In this document: positions 25,176 through 36,699 of the stretch, one piece after another | How the letters are laid out: each line of letters begins with the position of its first letter | Position numbering within the stretch: the first letter of the stretch is position 1 | Source: Bog-473 sp963766995 | GTDB taxonomy: Bacteria; Actinomycetota; Acidimicrobiia; Acidimicrobiales; RAAP-2 | Length of the DNA stretch: 64,000 nucleotides | Assembly (NCBI GenBank): GCA_963766995.1 | Contig: CAVYCE010000003.1 | Location: 1,488,001 to 1,552,000, forward strand | Direction: 5' to 3' | The notes under the pieces: model-generated | What the model was told of the DNA's origin: nothing | Seen by the model: the letters and a program-made list of their open reading frames with translations, nothing else | The model's database searches: none | Made by a program: the position numbers and the translations under genes

Positions 25176-27131
25176 GTGGCAATAAAGGTTGAGGCTCCGC
25201 AAGAAGGTTCATACGGCGAAGCCGACATCACCATTCTGGAGGGACTGGAGGCCGTACGGAAGCGACCCGGTATGTACATCGGGTCCACCGGTCCGAGCGG
25301 GCTACATCACCTGGTCTGGGAAGTGGTCGACAACTCGGTCGACGAAGCCATGGCCGGCCGCTGCAGCCGGATCGACGTCACGCTGCTGGCCGACGGCGGG
25401 TGCCGTGTGGTCGACGACGGTGCGGGAATTCCGGTCGGGCCACACCCCAAGAATCCCAAAATGTCGACGGCGGAAATTGTGCTGACCACCCTGCACGCCG
25501 GTGGCAAGTTCGGCGGGACCGGCTACCAGGTCTCAGGCGGCCTGCACGGGGTCGGCATCTCGGTGGTCAACGCTCTCTCCTCCCGTCTGATCCTCGAGGT
25601 CGATCGCGACGGCCAACACTGGGTGGCCGAATTCGAAAAGGGCGGGAAGACCAAGCAGAAGGTCACCGCCAGTGGCCCGGCACCGACCGACCGCAGCACG
25701 GGCCAGCCCCGCACCGGGACCACGGTCACCTTCTGGCCCGATGGCAGCATTTTCGACGAGACCGAGTTCCGAGCTCAGACCATCGTCGAACGCATGCAGA
25801 TCATGGCTTTCTTGAACAAGGGCCTCGAGATCCGCTTCACCGATGAGCGGCCCGACCCGGTGCTCAAGACCACGTTCAAATACGCCGGTGGCATCGTTGA
25901 TTTCGTCAAGCACCTGAATGCCTCGAAGGAATCCCTGTTTCGCAAAGTGGCGGCATTCGATCAGGCCGAGGAAGGGCAGGAAGTTGAGATCGCCCTGCAA
26001 TGGAACACGGGCTATCACGAGTCCATTCACTCCTTCGCCAACGGCATCTCTACCATTGAGGGCGGAATGCACGTCGAGGGCTTTTCCAAGGCTCTTACCA
26101 ATGCCGTGAACCGCTATGCCCGCGCCCGTAACCTCCTGAAGGAGAAAGAGGAGAACCTGAAGGGCGAGGACATCCGGGAGGGGCTCACCGCCATTATCTC
26201 TGTGCGTCTGCGTGATCCTCAGTTCGAAGGTCAGACCAAAGCCAAGCTCGGCAACGTGTCCATCCGCTCATTGGTGGAGCGCGCCACCAACAAGAAGCTG
26301 AACGAATGGCTGGAGGAGAATCCGCGCGAGGCCAGCCAGATCGTGCAGAAGTCCACGCAGGCTGCCCGCGCCCGGATGGCCGCCCAGGGCGCCCGTGATC
26401 TGACCCGACGTAAGTCGGCGCTCGACGGCGCCGGTCTGCCCGGAAAGCTGGCCGACTGCTCATCACGCGACCCCAGGGAATCCGAGATCTTCATTGTCGA
26501 AGGAAACTCGGCCGGCGGTTCGGCCAAGGACGCTCGTAATCCGCACACGCAGGCCATCCTTCCCATCCGAGGCAAGATCCTCAACGTCGAGCGGGCGCGC
26601 ATCGACAAGATGCTCAAGAACGCCGAGGTGCAGGCTCTTATTTCTGCCATCGGGGCCGGCCTGGCCGACGATTTCGACGTGTCCAAAATCCGCTATCACA
26701 AGGTGATTTTGCTGGCTGACGCTGACGTGGACGGGAGCCACATACGCACGCTGCTGTTGACATTCTTCTTCCGCCAGATGAAACCTCTGGTCGAAGGCGG
26801 GTTCGTCTACGTTGCCCAACCTCCGCTCTTCTCGACCCTGGTGGGCAAGGAGAAGATGTATCTCAAGGACGAAGCGGCCAAGGCGGCGTTCTTGGCCGAG
26901 CATCCTGACCACAAGCACGAGTTCAATCGGCTCAAGGGGCTGGGCGAAATGGACTACGACGAGTTGCGGGACACCACCATGAATCCGGCACTGCGTTCAC
27001 TGCTGCAGATCAACGTGGAGCAGGCTGCACTGGCTGACGAAGTGTGCTCGATCTTGATGGGTGATGACGTCGAATTGCGTCGCCATTTCATCCAGACGAA
27101 CGCCAAAGACGTCCGCTTTCTCGACATTTAA
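25176..27131 (+). CDS. gyrB: DNA gyrase subunit B
   Basis: ATPase subunit of gyrase, 651 residues from GTG 25176. That start has AAAGG at seven bases and opens VAIKVEAPQEGSYG; an upstream ATG at 25137 would add 13 residues. GHKL ATPase motifs are EVVDNSVDEAMAG and DDGAGIPVG. The TOPRIM domain has FIVEGNSAGGSAKDAR and DADVDGSHIRTLLLTF. The usual EGD is EGN here (N444). E. coli D426N at this position is a classic quinolone-resistance change. It forms an operon with gyrA, 21 bases downstream. Confidence 0.97.
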   Translation: MAIKVEAPQEGSYGEADITILEGLEAVRKRPGMYIGSTGPSGLHHLVWEVVDNSVDEAMAGRCSRIDVTLLADGGCRVVDDGAGIPVGPHPKNPKMSTAEIVLTTLHAGGKFGGTGYQVSGGLHGVGISVVNALSSRLILEVDRDGQHWVAEFEKGGKTKQKVTASGPAPTDRSTGQPRTGTTVTFWPDGSIFDETEFRAQTIVERMQIMAFLNKGLEIRFTDERPDPVLKTTFKYAGGIVDFVKHLNASKESLFRKVAAFDQAEEGQEVEIALQWNTGYHESIHSFANGISTIEGGMHVEGFSKALTNAVNRYARARNLLKEKEENLKGEDIREGLTAIISVRLRDPQFEGQTKAKLGNVSIRSLVERATNKKLNEWLEENPREASQIVQKSTQAARARMAAQGARDLTRRKSALDGAGLPGKLADCSSRDPRESEIFIVEGNSAGGSAKDARNPHTQAILPIRGKILNVERARIDKMLKNAEVQALISAIGAGLADDFDVSKIRYHKVILLADADVDGSHIRTLLLTFFFRQMKPLVEGGFVYVAQPPLFSTLVGKEKMYLKDEAAKAAFLAEHPDHKHEFNRLKGLGEMDYDELRDTTMNPALRSLLQINVEQAALADEVCSILMGDDVELRRHFIQTNAKDVRFLDI

Positions 27132-27152
27132 GCGGTAGGACGGAGACCAGAC

Positions 27153-29657
<2,505 letters not shown>

Positions 29658-29660
29658 ACC

Positions 29661-30635
29661 TCAACCCATGGCCCTGAAGGTCATGGTGAAGGGCGTCCGG
29701 TTGGGGAAGTAGTACCCGATGAAGCGCGTCCCCGAGTAGATGTAGGCCCGGCCAGACGAGCTAGCGGTCTCCACCGTCATGGTTCCAGTAACGGTGAACG
29801 TCTGCACCGTTCCACCGGGCATTACTTGTGCGTAAATGGGTTTGGGATTCGCGCCTTTGGTGATGCGCATCCAACAGGAGTATTTGAATGCGGCCATCTT
29901 CACCGTGAACGACGTGGCATTCACGTCGAGCGTGGCGCTGGTGGCTCCAGGTAGTCCGATAATTGTCACCTTTGGCGGCGCCGGCGGGACAGCCCGGCGA
30001 GTGGGGCGTGCCACGGGCTTCGAGGTCACCCCAACGGCCTCCTGGGCATCGGTGAACCAGTGGGCCGTGGCCGCCCTTCCATGCGAGAACCACGACGAGA
30101 GGTGGGTCCGTTGACTCAATGCCACGCTTCCCAACGCCACCAAGAGCGCGGTACCGGTGACCAGTATTTTGAGTGCCGCCGGCGGTGACTGTCGCACCAC
30201 GGGCACGCCGCCGGTGTCGAGCATTTGCACCTGGCCGGTGTCGCTGGCCGCTTCGGGCATGTAGGCCTGCGTCATGCCGGTGATGGTGTTGTCGACTGGC
30301 GGGAGTGAAATGATCGATGCCAGGTGCGGTGCTCGCTCAAGTTGGGGCCATGCAGCCAGTACGGCCAGCACGTAGGCGTCGCCCGACAGCTCAAGGGTGT
30401 CGACGTAACGACGCAAACTCTGCAGGGTCTCGATGTGGTCAGGAAGATCCAACACCCGACCGGATTCGACCGCCTCGATCGCGCTGACCGAAACGCCAGT
30501 CAACGTGGCGGCCTCGGACAGGGAGACCCCCGACACCTCACGGGCGAGTTGGAGGGAGTGTCCGAACGCGGCAAGAGAGCTGTGGGCCGGATGAAGCTGG
30601 TCCTGTGAAGGACTGTCCCCCTGATTGAGTGTCAC
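29661..30635 (-). CDS. RodZ-like protein: helix-turn-helix, transmembrane helix, DUF4115
   Basis: A 324-residue protein. A cytoplasmic HTH (about 25-70, AREVSGVSLSEAATLTGVSVSAIEAVESG) is followed by a linker, one transmembrane segment (about 155-172) and an extracytoplasmic DUF4115 domain at the C-terminus (YSCWMRITKG, YFPNRTPFTMTFRAMG). RodZ links MreB to the cell-wall machinery in rods, but no mreB is in the window. It is convergent with gyrA with a three-base gap. Confidence 0.8.
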   Translation of the reverse strand: MTLNQGDSPSQDQLHPAHSSLAAFGHSLQLAREVSGVSLSEAATLTGVSVSAIEAVESGRVLDLPDHIETLQSLRRYVDTLELSGDAYVLAVLAAWPQLERAPHLASIISLPPVDNTITGMTQAYMPEAASDTGQVQMLDTGGVPVVRQSPPAALKILVTGTALLVALGSVALSQRTHLSSWFSHGRAATAHWFTDAQEAVGVTSKPVARPTRRAVPPAPPKVTIIGLPGATSATLDVNATSFTVKMAAFKYSCWMRITKGANPKPIYAQVMPGGTVQTFTVTGTMTVETASSSGRAYIYSGTRFIGYYFPNRTPFTMTFRAMG

Positions 30636-30707
30636 GCGCTCCTTCCGTACCCGAGCAGCCCGTAAATGGTAGCGACTACCGGCGCTACCGTCAGTGCCGG
30701 TTGGCGT

Positions 30708-31142
30708 TCACTCGGTGGACGAACGGCGGAGATTGTGAACGAAGCGGACGTCTTCGGTGTCGAGCTGGTACCCCAATGCCGGCCAAAACGTGGTGGCCGC
30801 ATCGTGGGCGGCGACTGCGAAGAGGCTGAGGCGACGAGCTCCAAGGCGGCGCAACCGATCCTCCCCAGCCGCGACCAAAGATCGTCCCATTCCATTCCGT
30901 CGATGCAATGGGTCGACTGCTAGGCGGTAAAAGCTCCCACGCCAGCCATCCCAAGATGCGATCAGTGTGCCGACCACGTGGCCCTGATGGGTGGCGATTA
31001 TCAGCGCATCGGGATCGTGTTCCCAAAGTGACTGAAGGCCGTCGAGGTCATCAGTAGAAGAAGCCACCTGAGTGGCGCGCTTCCAAAACTCCAGGACTTC
31101 GGGAAACTGGGATGGAGCGGCCGGTCCGAATGCGATTGCCAT
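30708..31142 (-). CDS. GNAT family N-acetyltransferase
   Basis: A 144-residue GNAT domain. The acetyl-CoA-binding motif A is VDPLHRRNGMGRSLVAAGEDRLRRLGA; C-terminal motif B reads FWPALGYQLD. The frame opens at 31208, but MAIAFGPAA at 31142 fits the domain start, ten bases after lepB ends. The substrate (small molecule, antibiotic or protein) cannot be told. It is the downstream gene of lepB on the minus strand. Confidence 0.85.
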   Translation of the reverse strand: MAIAFGPAAPSQFPEVLEFWKRATQVASSTDDLDGLQSLWEHDPDALIIATHQGHVVGTLIASWDGWRGSFYRLAVDPLHRRNGMGRSLVAAGEDRLRRLGARRLSLFAVAAHDAATTFWPALGYQLDTEDVRFVHNLRRSSTE

Positions 31143-31152
31143 AGCCCGAAAG

Positions 31153-31830
31153 TTAGAAAATGCGAATGTGGTTGAAGGGCCAGATTCGCACCTCGACCTT
31201 GCCCACAATCAGCTTGTTCGAAATGGGTCCCCAGTAGCGACTGTCGCAAGACTCCGTGCGGTTATCGCCCATGACGAAGTAGTGGTGAGGGGGAATGACG
31301 AAGGGAGTCTCCAGGCTGTATGCCGTCCCGGCCGGACCGGGGAACGTCATTCCCCGCACCGATGAAGGAAGCCAAGTCTCGTCGAGGCGTTTGCCATCAA
31401 TGAGGACGTAGCTCCTGGCCCCTTTGGTGACCGAGATGGTCTCTCCTGGCAACCCAATGACTCGCTTGACAAGATCGCTCACTGGAGGACCGCCGCAGTC
31501 TTCGTCTGCTGGTCGCTTGAAGACAATGACATCGCCCCGGTGTACCGAATGGAAGTCGTAGCTGAGCTTGTTCACCAGGATGCGGTCGCCGACGTTCAGC
31601 GTCGGCTCCATCGATCCCGATGGGATGAAGAACGTCTGCACGACGAAAAGGCGCAAGAGGAGTGCCAACGACAGTGCGACTACGACGATGAATGCGCCTT
31701 CTCGCAGCCATCGTCCAGTGTTACCGGGAGCGGTGTGCTTGCCGCGACGATTGCCTAAAGGGCGCGAATATTCCGACGGGAACGAATGACGGTCGACGAC
31801 CAACGTCGGCTCTGAAGGGTTGGGCGTCAC
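31153..31830 (-). CDS. lepB: Signal peptidase I
   Basis: Membrane-bound serine protease that removes Sec and Tat signal peptides. A basic cytosolic N-terminus (1-40) leads to one transmembrane segment (about 47-65, VVALSLALLLRLFVV). The catalytic serine is in FIPSGSMEPTL and the general base lysine in GDVIVFKRP. The late signature GDNRTESCDSRYWG is intact. At 225 residues it is a single-membrane-span actinobacterial type. It serves the secreted proteins of this window. Confidence 0.95.
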   Translation of the reverse strand: MTPNPSEPTLVVDRHSFPSEYSRPLGNRRGKHTAPGNTGRWLREGAFIVVVALSLALLLRLFVVQTFFIPSGSMEPTLNVGDRILVNKLSYDFHSVHRGDVIVFKRPADEDCGGPPVSDLVKRVIGLPGETISVTKGARSYVLIDGKRLDETWLPSSVRGMTFPGPAGTAYSLETPFVIPPHHYFVMGDNRTESCDSRYWGPISNKLIVGKVEVRIWPFNHIRIF

Positions 31831-31883
31831 GGTACGGGCAGGCTACTCGCCGACATGGCGCCTTTTTGAGCGCCTGGACCGAA

Positions 31884-33611
31884 CTATGCCGGTACTGGCA
31901 CCACAGACGCGGTGTCGCGTCCTGACCGAAGCAGGGTGCCCGGTACTGCCCCCGTAGGTTGGCCGTCGCGGATGGTTTCGACACCGTTGACCAAGACGCG
32001 AACCACACCGTACGAATCAGCAATGAGACGTGGCGCGCCACCAGGCAGATCGTTGATGAGACGAGCGGGTGAGGAGCCGATCGTCTCAGGATCGAACACC
32101 AAGACGTCAGCCGACATGCCCTCGGCGAGAAGGCCACGATTGCGCAACCCGAAGAGACCAGCCGGCTGACCGGTCATCATGTGGACTGCCTTCTCCACCG
32201 GCACGAGCTTCCTTCCGCGCAGGCAATCTTCCAAGAAAGCGGTGGGGTAGTTGGAGCCGCACATGCGGTCCAGGTGTGCACCGGCATCGGATCCGCCGAC
32301 CATGGCACGCGGGTCATTCCAGATTTCGGCCCGCATGGTCCACGTGCGCTCGTCGCCATCGTCGGTATTAGGCCACAGAACTGTACGTAGTTCATCGGCC
32401 AGGACCACGTCGAGGAGCGCATCGAATTCGCCCACTCCACGCTCGACCGCAATGTCGGACACCAATCGGAAGGCGCACCCTTCGTTCTCTGGCGAATACG
32501 TATCGCCAATGATGTAAGTCCCCCAACGAGAAAGGCCTCTGAAAACGCCGGCCTCCTTGCTTCGAGCCAATTCGTCGAGATTGGCCCGCACGGCGGGATC
32601 CGCCAGCTTGACCATTCGTTCCTCAATGGGAAGTCCCATCACCTCACCCCAGCCCGGAATCAGGAAGAGGGCGCAGTGATTTCGGAAACTCATGTTCATG
32701 GGAACCAGAGTGGGCATGGTGAGGGCCACGATCTGTCCGCCCGCTTTAGCTGCTGTGCTCGAAGCAGACAGCTGATGTTCGATTCGATCGGCCGAGCGAG
32801 CGTCCACGGTCAACACATTCCAGTTGAGTGGTCGCTGGGCCGTGACGCTCATGGCGGTCATGAGGTCGACTTCGTCTTCGCTGAAGGAGTCGAGACATCC
32901 GTTGGTGATGTACTCGAGTGTGGTGCCTTCATGCGCGGCCACTTCTTCACAGAAAGCCAACATTTCTCGACGGTCGGCATGACGCGAGGTGATTGGTCGT
33001 CCATCTCCGTCAGAGTGCGTGCGCGATTGCGATGATGAAAAACCCAAACCTCCAGCCGCGAGCGATTCGGCCAGCAGCGCGCGCATGGCTGAGATCTCGT
33101 CGTCTGTCGCCACTTCTTCGGCGCGTGCTGAACCCATCACTTTGCGACGCAAAGCGCAGTGGCCGACGAGGAATCCAGCGTTAACGCCGAGATTCCCTTC
33201 GAGTGCACCAAGGTATTCGCCGAAAGTGGACCAATTCCACGGCACTCCGTTCTCGAGCGCGGTTAAGGGCATGCCTTCGACCTTGGCCATCATCTGTCGG
33301 ATGTAGTCGGCATCTTCAGGGTTGATGGGAGCAAGCGTGAAGCCGCAATTGCCACCGATCACGGTGGTCACTCCGTGCACATTCGAGGGCGAGGCCGAAG
33401 GATCCCAGAAGAGCTGCGCGTCGTAGTGGGTGTGAGGATCGACCACACCCGGCATCACCATGAGGCCGGTGGCATCGAACTCAATGGTGCCGTCGTCGGC
33501 CACGTCGCCGATCTGAACGATGCGTCCGTCCTTAATCCCGACATCGCACTGGCGGCCAGGTCCACCCGTCCCGTCAATCACTGTGCCGGATCGGATGACG
33601 TAGTCGAGCAT
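31884..33611 (-). CDS. Amidohydrolase, N-acyl-D-amino-acid deacylase type
   Basis: A 575-residue metal-dependent hydrolase of the DAA group, which removes acyl groups from N-acyl-D-amino acids. The metal motif PHTHYDAQLFWDP is near the N-terminus (about 57). The N-terminal beta domain DYVIRSGTVIDGTGGPGRQCDVGIKDGRI is typical. Later GGSDAGAHLDRMCG and the C-terminal ADVLVFDPETIG complete the fold. The start has AGGAGG in front. True substrate unknown. Confidence 0.85.
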   Translation of the reverse strand: MLDYVIRSGTVIDGTGGPGRQCDVGIKDGRIVQIGDVADDGTIEFDATGLMVMPGVVDPHTHYDAQLFWDPSASPSNVHGVTTVIGGNCGFTLAPINPEDADYIRQMMAKVEGMPLTALENGVPWNWSTFGEYLGALEGNLGVNAGFLVGHCALRRKVMGSARAEEVATDDEISAMRALLAESLAAGGLGFSSSQSRTHSDGDGRPITSRHADRREMLAFCEEVAAHEGTTLEYITNGCLDSFSEDEVDLMTAMSVTAQRPLNWNVLTVDARSADRIEHQLSASSTAAKAGGQIVALTMPTLVPMNMSFRNHCALFLIPGWGEVMGLPIEERMVKLADPAVRANLDELARSKEAGVFRGLSRWGTYIIGDTYSPENEGCAFRLVSDIAVERGVGEFDALLDVVLADELRTVLWPNTDDGDERTWTMRAEIWNDPRAMVGGSDAGAHLDRMCGSNYPTAFLEDCLRGRKLVPVEKAVHMMTGQPAGLFGLRNRGLLAEGMSADVLVFDPETIGSSPARLINDLPGGAPRLIADSYGVVRVLVNGVETIRDGQPTGAVPGTLLRSGRDTASVVPVPA

Positions 33612-33891
33612 GAAACCTCCTGGGAGTGCGGTCTTCCAAGACCAGCCAGCGAATCTGACGCGGCGTCAGTTTAGAAGGAGCCAGCCCAACTTCCCCAAAG
33701 AGATGTTGCACTTGGTCCCAACAGCCTGTGGATAACTATGGCGTGCCTAGGCAATCCCGGTTTCTACGACTTTCTTCCCCAAGTCATCCACAGCCAACGC
33801 CCCTTCTGTCCCCACAAGCTGGGCTTTCACCTCGTCACTGCATGTGCTTTGCTCCAAACGTGATTGTGCACTGGTCCGCCGCCCGACCCAC
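33612..33891. other. Divergent intergenic region with two DnaA boxes
   Basis: This 280-base gap separates the amidohydrolase and the dCTP deaminase genes. It contains a perfect TTATCCACA (plus strand TGTGGATAA, 33727-33735) and TCATCCACA (33784-33792), about 11.5 kb from oriC. The promoter elements of both genes must lie here. I see no other gene or terminator. Confidence 0.55.
33727..33735 (-). promoter_or_regulatory. DnaA box (perfect consensus)
   Basis: Plus strand TGTGGATAA is the exact complement of TTATCCACA. It pairs with the one-mismatch box TCATCCACA at 33784-33792. A DnaA-titration or regulatory role is inferred from the spacing only. Confidence 0.5.
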
Positions 33892-35037
33892 ATGCCCATG
33901 GTTCTGAGCCTTCATCCTCAGGCCGAAGGGGTGCTGCCTGGGCACCTGCTCGAGCGGGCCATCAGGGCTGGGTACATCGACGCCGGACGATTCAAGATTC
34001 CTGAATCGAACGTGCAGCCGGCCAGTCTCGATCTGCGGCTGGGCGAGCGGGCATTGCGAATTAGATGCAGCTTCCTGCCGGGAGATGACACCGTCGAGCG
34101 CAAGCTCAAGGATTACATCCTCGATGAGATTGACTTGCGTGGCGATGGTGCGATGCTCGAGGCCCGCTGCCCATATCTCATTGAACTGAAAGAACGACTT
34201 GATCTTCCCGCCGGGCTGCGCGGCAAGGCCAATCCGAAGAGTTCGACTGGACGCATTGACGTCTTTACGCGCGTGATCACCGATCACAGCGATCGCTTCG
34301 ACGAGATCGCGCCCGGATACCAAGGCCCTCTCTATCTTGAGGTGGTACCTCTTTCCTTCGCAGTGCGCGTCAAGGAGGACTTGACGCTGAACCAGTTGCG
34401 TCTCTCCATTGGGCGCCCGTGGCTCAATGACGATGAAGTGCGCGCGGCGCACGCCGCGGAACCGATTCTGTTTCGCGACGGAAACGCGGTGGCCCCGGAA
34501 GAACTTGTGTTGTCCGACGGTCTCTTTCTCGGACTCGACTTGCACGGCGACGCCAATGGAAGGGTGGGACACAGCACACGCGACAGCGCACCGCTGCTCG
34601 ACCTGACGGCCGGACGAGAGGTCGATCCGGCTCCTTTCTGGGATGCCGTGTATCGCGAAGACGGCGATCGCCTGGTGCTTTCCCCCAAGCGTTTTTACCT
34701 TTTGATGTCCCATGAGGCGGTGAGCATTCCGCCCAACTTGGCGGCCGAGATGACGGCGTATGACCCCACAAGTGGTGAATTACGCACTCACTATGCAGGT
34801 TTTTTTGACCCCGGATTCGGGTTCGATCCGAATCGCCGGTTCCGGGGTTCGCGTGCTGCGCTGGAGGTCAGAGCACATGACGTGCCATTTATGGTGGAAA
34901 ATGGACAGGCAGTCTGTAAACTTACCTTCGAGCGAATGCTGGAAGAGCCTTTAGCCCTCTACGGATCTGACATAGGCTCTTCGTACCAGCAACAAGAAGA
35001 GACCCTGAGCAGGTATTTCAGGCGATCGGAGGAGTAG
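33892..35037 (+). CDS. dcd: 2'-deoxycytidine 5'-triphosphate deaminase, long two-domain type
   Basis: Long DCD-family enzyme (about 381 residues) with two tandem dUTPase-like domains. It deaminates dCTP to dUTP, feeding thymidylate synthesis. Motifs are the N-terminal PESNVQPASLDLRLGERALRI, GLRGKANPKSSTGRIDVFTRVI and the C-terminal domain VMSHEAVSIPPNLAAEM-like stretch with GELRTHYAGFFDPGFG. The frame opens at GTG 33844; ATG 33892 fits the family start better, but no ribosome-binding site is visible. This long form is better known from proteobacteria than from actinobacteria. Confidence 0.85.
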   Translation: MPMVLSLHPQAEGVLPGHLLERAIRAGYIDAGRFKIPESNVQPASLDLRLGERALRIRCSFLPGDDTVERKLKDYILDEIDLRGDGAMLEARCPYLIELKERLDLPAGLRGKANPKSSTGRIDVFTRVITDHSDRFDEIAPGYQGPLYLEVVPLSFAVRVKEDLTLNQLRLSIGRPWLNDDEVRAAHAAEPILFRDGNAVAPEELVLSDGLFLGLDLHGDANGRVGHSTRDSAPLLDLTAGREVDPAPFWDAVYREDGDRLVLSPKRFYLLMSHEAVSIPPNLAAEMTAYDPTSGELRTHYAGFFDPGFGFDPNRRFRGSRAALEVRAHDVPFMVENGQAVCKLTFERMLEEPLALYGSDIGSSYQQQEETLSRYFRRSEE

Positions 35038-35191
35038 CTAACATCTAGGCTTGCCACCAAGCAATCTGGGATGCTTTCGTTTGGCGGCGTGACAGTTGGG
35101 CAAAGATCGTAGGAAGCTGGCCCCGGCCAACTTCTACAAGTAGATCCACAGATATGTTCGAAGCAACATCACATACAAAAGGAGCAACACC
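35038..35191 (+). promoter_or_regulatory. Leader of the chaplin-like gene
   Basis: A 154-base gap carries the promoter of the secreted protein. Its end is AT-richer than the surroundings. The ribosome-binding site AAAAGGAG (35177-35184) precedes a TTG start at 35192 by seven bases. I do not recognise a -35/-10 pair with certainty. Confidence 0.5.
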
Positions 35192-36631
35192 TTGAGGCGG
35201 ATCAGTCGTACGACACTGGGGGCAATCGGAGGAGGCGTGGTCCTTGCGGCTTCGCTGTTCGCCGTCTTTGCGCCTACCGGTGCTGGCGCTGCGTCGAGCT
35301 CGCTATTAAAGAGCGCGACCGCTGCGGTGGTGCCCACAAAGTCAACCACTGCGGTGACGAACTCGAACCCATTGGCGCCACTGGAGGCATTGCCGATTTC
35401 GATCGCTCTGCCCATCACGCTGCTGGGTAACGAGATCGCTGGCAATCTTCTCCCCGGTCAGGACTCGACCACGGGCACCAACGTGACCACGCAGACGAGC
35501 CCGTTGGCCAACCTCAACGTGCCGGTCAACGCTTGCTCCATCTCAGCCGGCGTACTGGCTGACGCGGCCAGCAGTTGCTCGACCACCTCGGTGGGCACGG
35601 GCCAATCCGGAGCCATTGCCAACATCAACATCCCGATCACGGCACAGGACAACGCCGTCGGCCTGTTGGGTATGGCCGCATCGGCTCTGGGCCTGAACAG
35701 CACGACCTCGAGCGCCTCCACGACACAGAACGGTGCCATCAACGCCAACGTGCCAGTGACGCTGTGCGCCATTGACGTCGGCTTGGTCGGCAACACCTCG
35801 AGTGCCTGCAACACGGCTGGCTCGAACGGCACGGTCACTCAGACCGGAGTCATCGACGCCAACGTGCCTGTCACGGTGTGTGACGTGATCGTCGAGATCG
35901 CAGATGACGCCACGGCAAGCTGCCCGACCCACCCCAACAAGGTGTCGCAGGACGGCGAGCTGGCCGACCTGGACATTCCCGCCGGCATCTGCGGCGTGAT
36001 TGTGCAGATCGACGGCACCGGCACTGGTAACTGCATGCCGGTCTCCGGCTACCCAAAGAGCTCGATCACGGGTCTTCCGATCGACACGCTGACTCAGGGT
36101 GCGCCCATCGACGGCGTGCTCCCGATCAACGCTTGCAGCATCGTGGTTGCGGTGGCCGGTTCGGCGACCAACCAGTGTGAGCCCAGTCACGTGACGGCAT
36201 CGCAGACCGGTCCCGCCACAATCACCGGACCCATCAACGTGTGCGCCATCGCCGCCGCCATTCAGGGCACGGCTACCGGCGTCTGCACGGGTGCGGCCAA
36301 CACTGGCCTCCCGATTGGTCTCGGCGGCTCGGGCACGGGCGCAAGCCTCCCGATCACGCTCTGTGGCATTGAGGGTGCGCTCGGCGGCTCAGCCACCGGT
36401 TCTTGCCCGAACGCCACACCTCCGGCCACGCAGCCTGCGACCACCGTTCCGGTGACGCTGGCAGCGGTGAAGCCGGTCGTGGCCACGCCCAAGCTGGCCT
36501 TCACCGGAGCGCCACTGCTCCTGGAGCTGGTCATCGGCATGCTGGCACTGGCGTCCGGTTGGGCCATGACCTTGCTGGCCCGCCGCCAGCAGCGTCGCCT
36601 CAAGCCACGCCACGCGGTCACTCGCCCATGA
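35192..36631 (+). CDS. Secreted chaplin-like repeat protein with LAFTG sorting signal
   Basis: A 479-residue secreted protein. The signal peptide covers about 1-33 (MRRISRTT..., ending GAGAA). Seven repeats follow, each with a P-[VI]-like strand motif and a Cys pair at exactly C-x13-C: C115/C129, C192/C206, C230/C244, C267/C281, C315/C329, C351/C365, C391/C405. Two more repeats lack Cys (about 66-90 and 141-168). The linkers share [TS]Q-x-G. The C-terminus has LAFTG (435-439), a transmembrane helix and a basic tail, a sortase-E-type LAxTG signal like that of long Streptomyces chaplins. Chaplins have a longer Cys spacing (about 17) and one or two domains, so this is chaplin-like. The TTG start has AAAAGGAG at seven bases. 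No sortase is in the window. Confidence 0.8.
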   Translation: MRRISRTTLGAIGGGVVLAASLFAVFAPTGAGAASSSLLKSATAAVVPTKSTTAVTNSNPLAPLEALPISIALPITLLGNEIAGNLLPGQDSTTGTNVTTQTSPLANLNVPVNACSISAGVLADAASSCSTTSVGTGQSGAIANINIPITAQDNAVGLLGMAASALGLNSTTSSASTTQNGAINANVPVTLCAIDVGLVGNTSSACNTAGSNGTVTQTGVIDANVPVTVCDVIVEIADDATASCPTHPNKVSQDGELADLDIPAGICGVIVQIDGTGTGNCMPVSGYPKSSITGLPIDTLTQGAPIDGVLPINACSIVVAVAGSATNQCEPSHVTASQTGPATITGPINVCAIAAAIQGTATGVCTGAANTGLPIGLGGSGTGASLPITLCGIEGALGGSATGSCPNATPPATQPATTVPVTLAAVKPVVATPKLAFTGAPLLLELVIGMLALASGWAMTLLARRQQRRLKPRHAVTRP

Positions 36632-36699
36632 GGGGGAGGGTGGGCCGCACGGCCTAACAGCTACAGCACGGACAGACCCGATGGAGGAAGGAGGGATCG

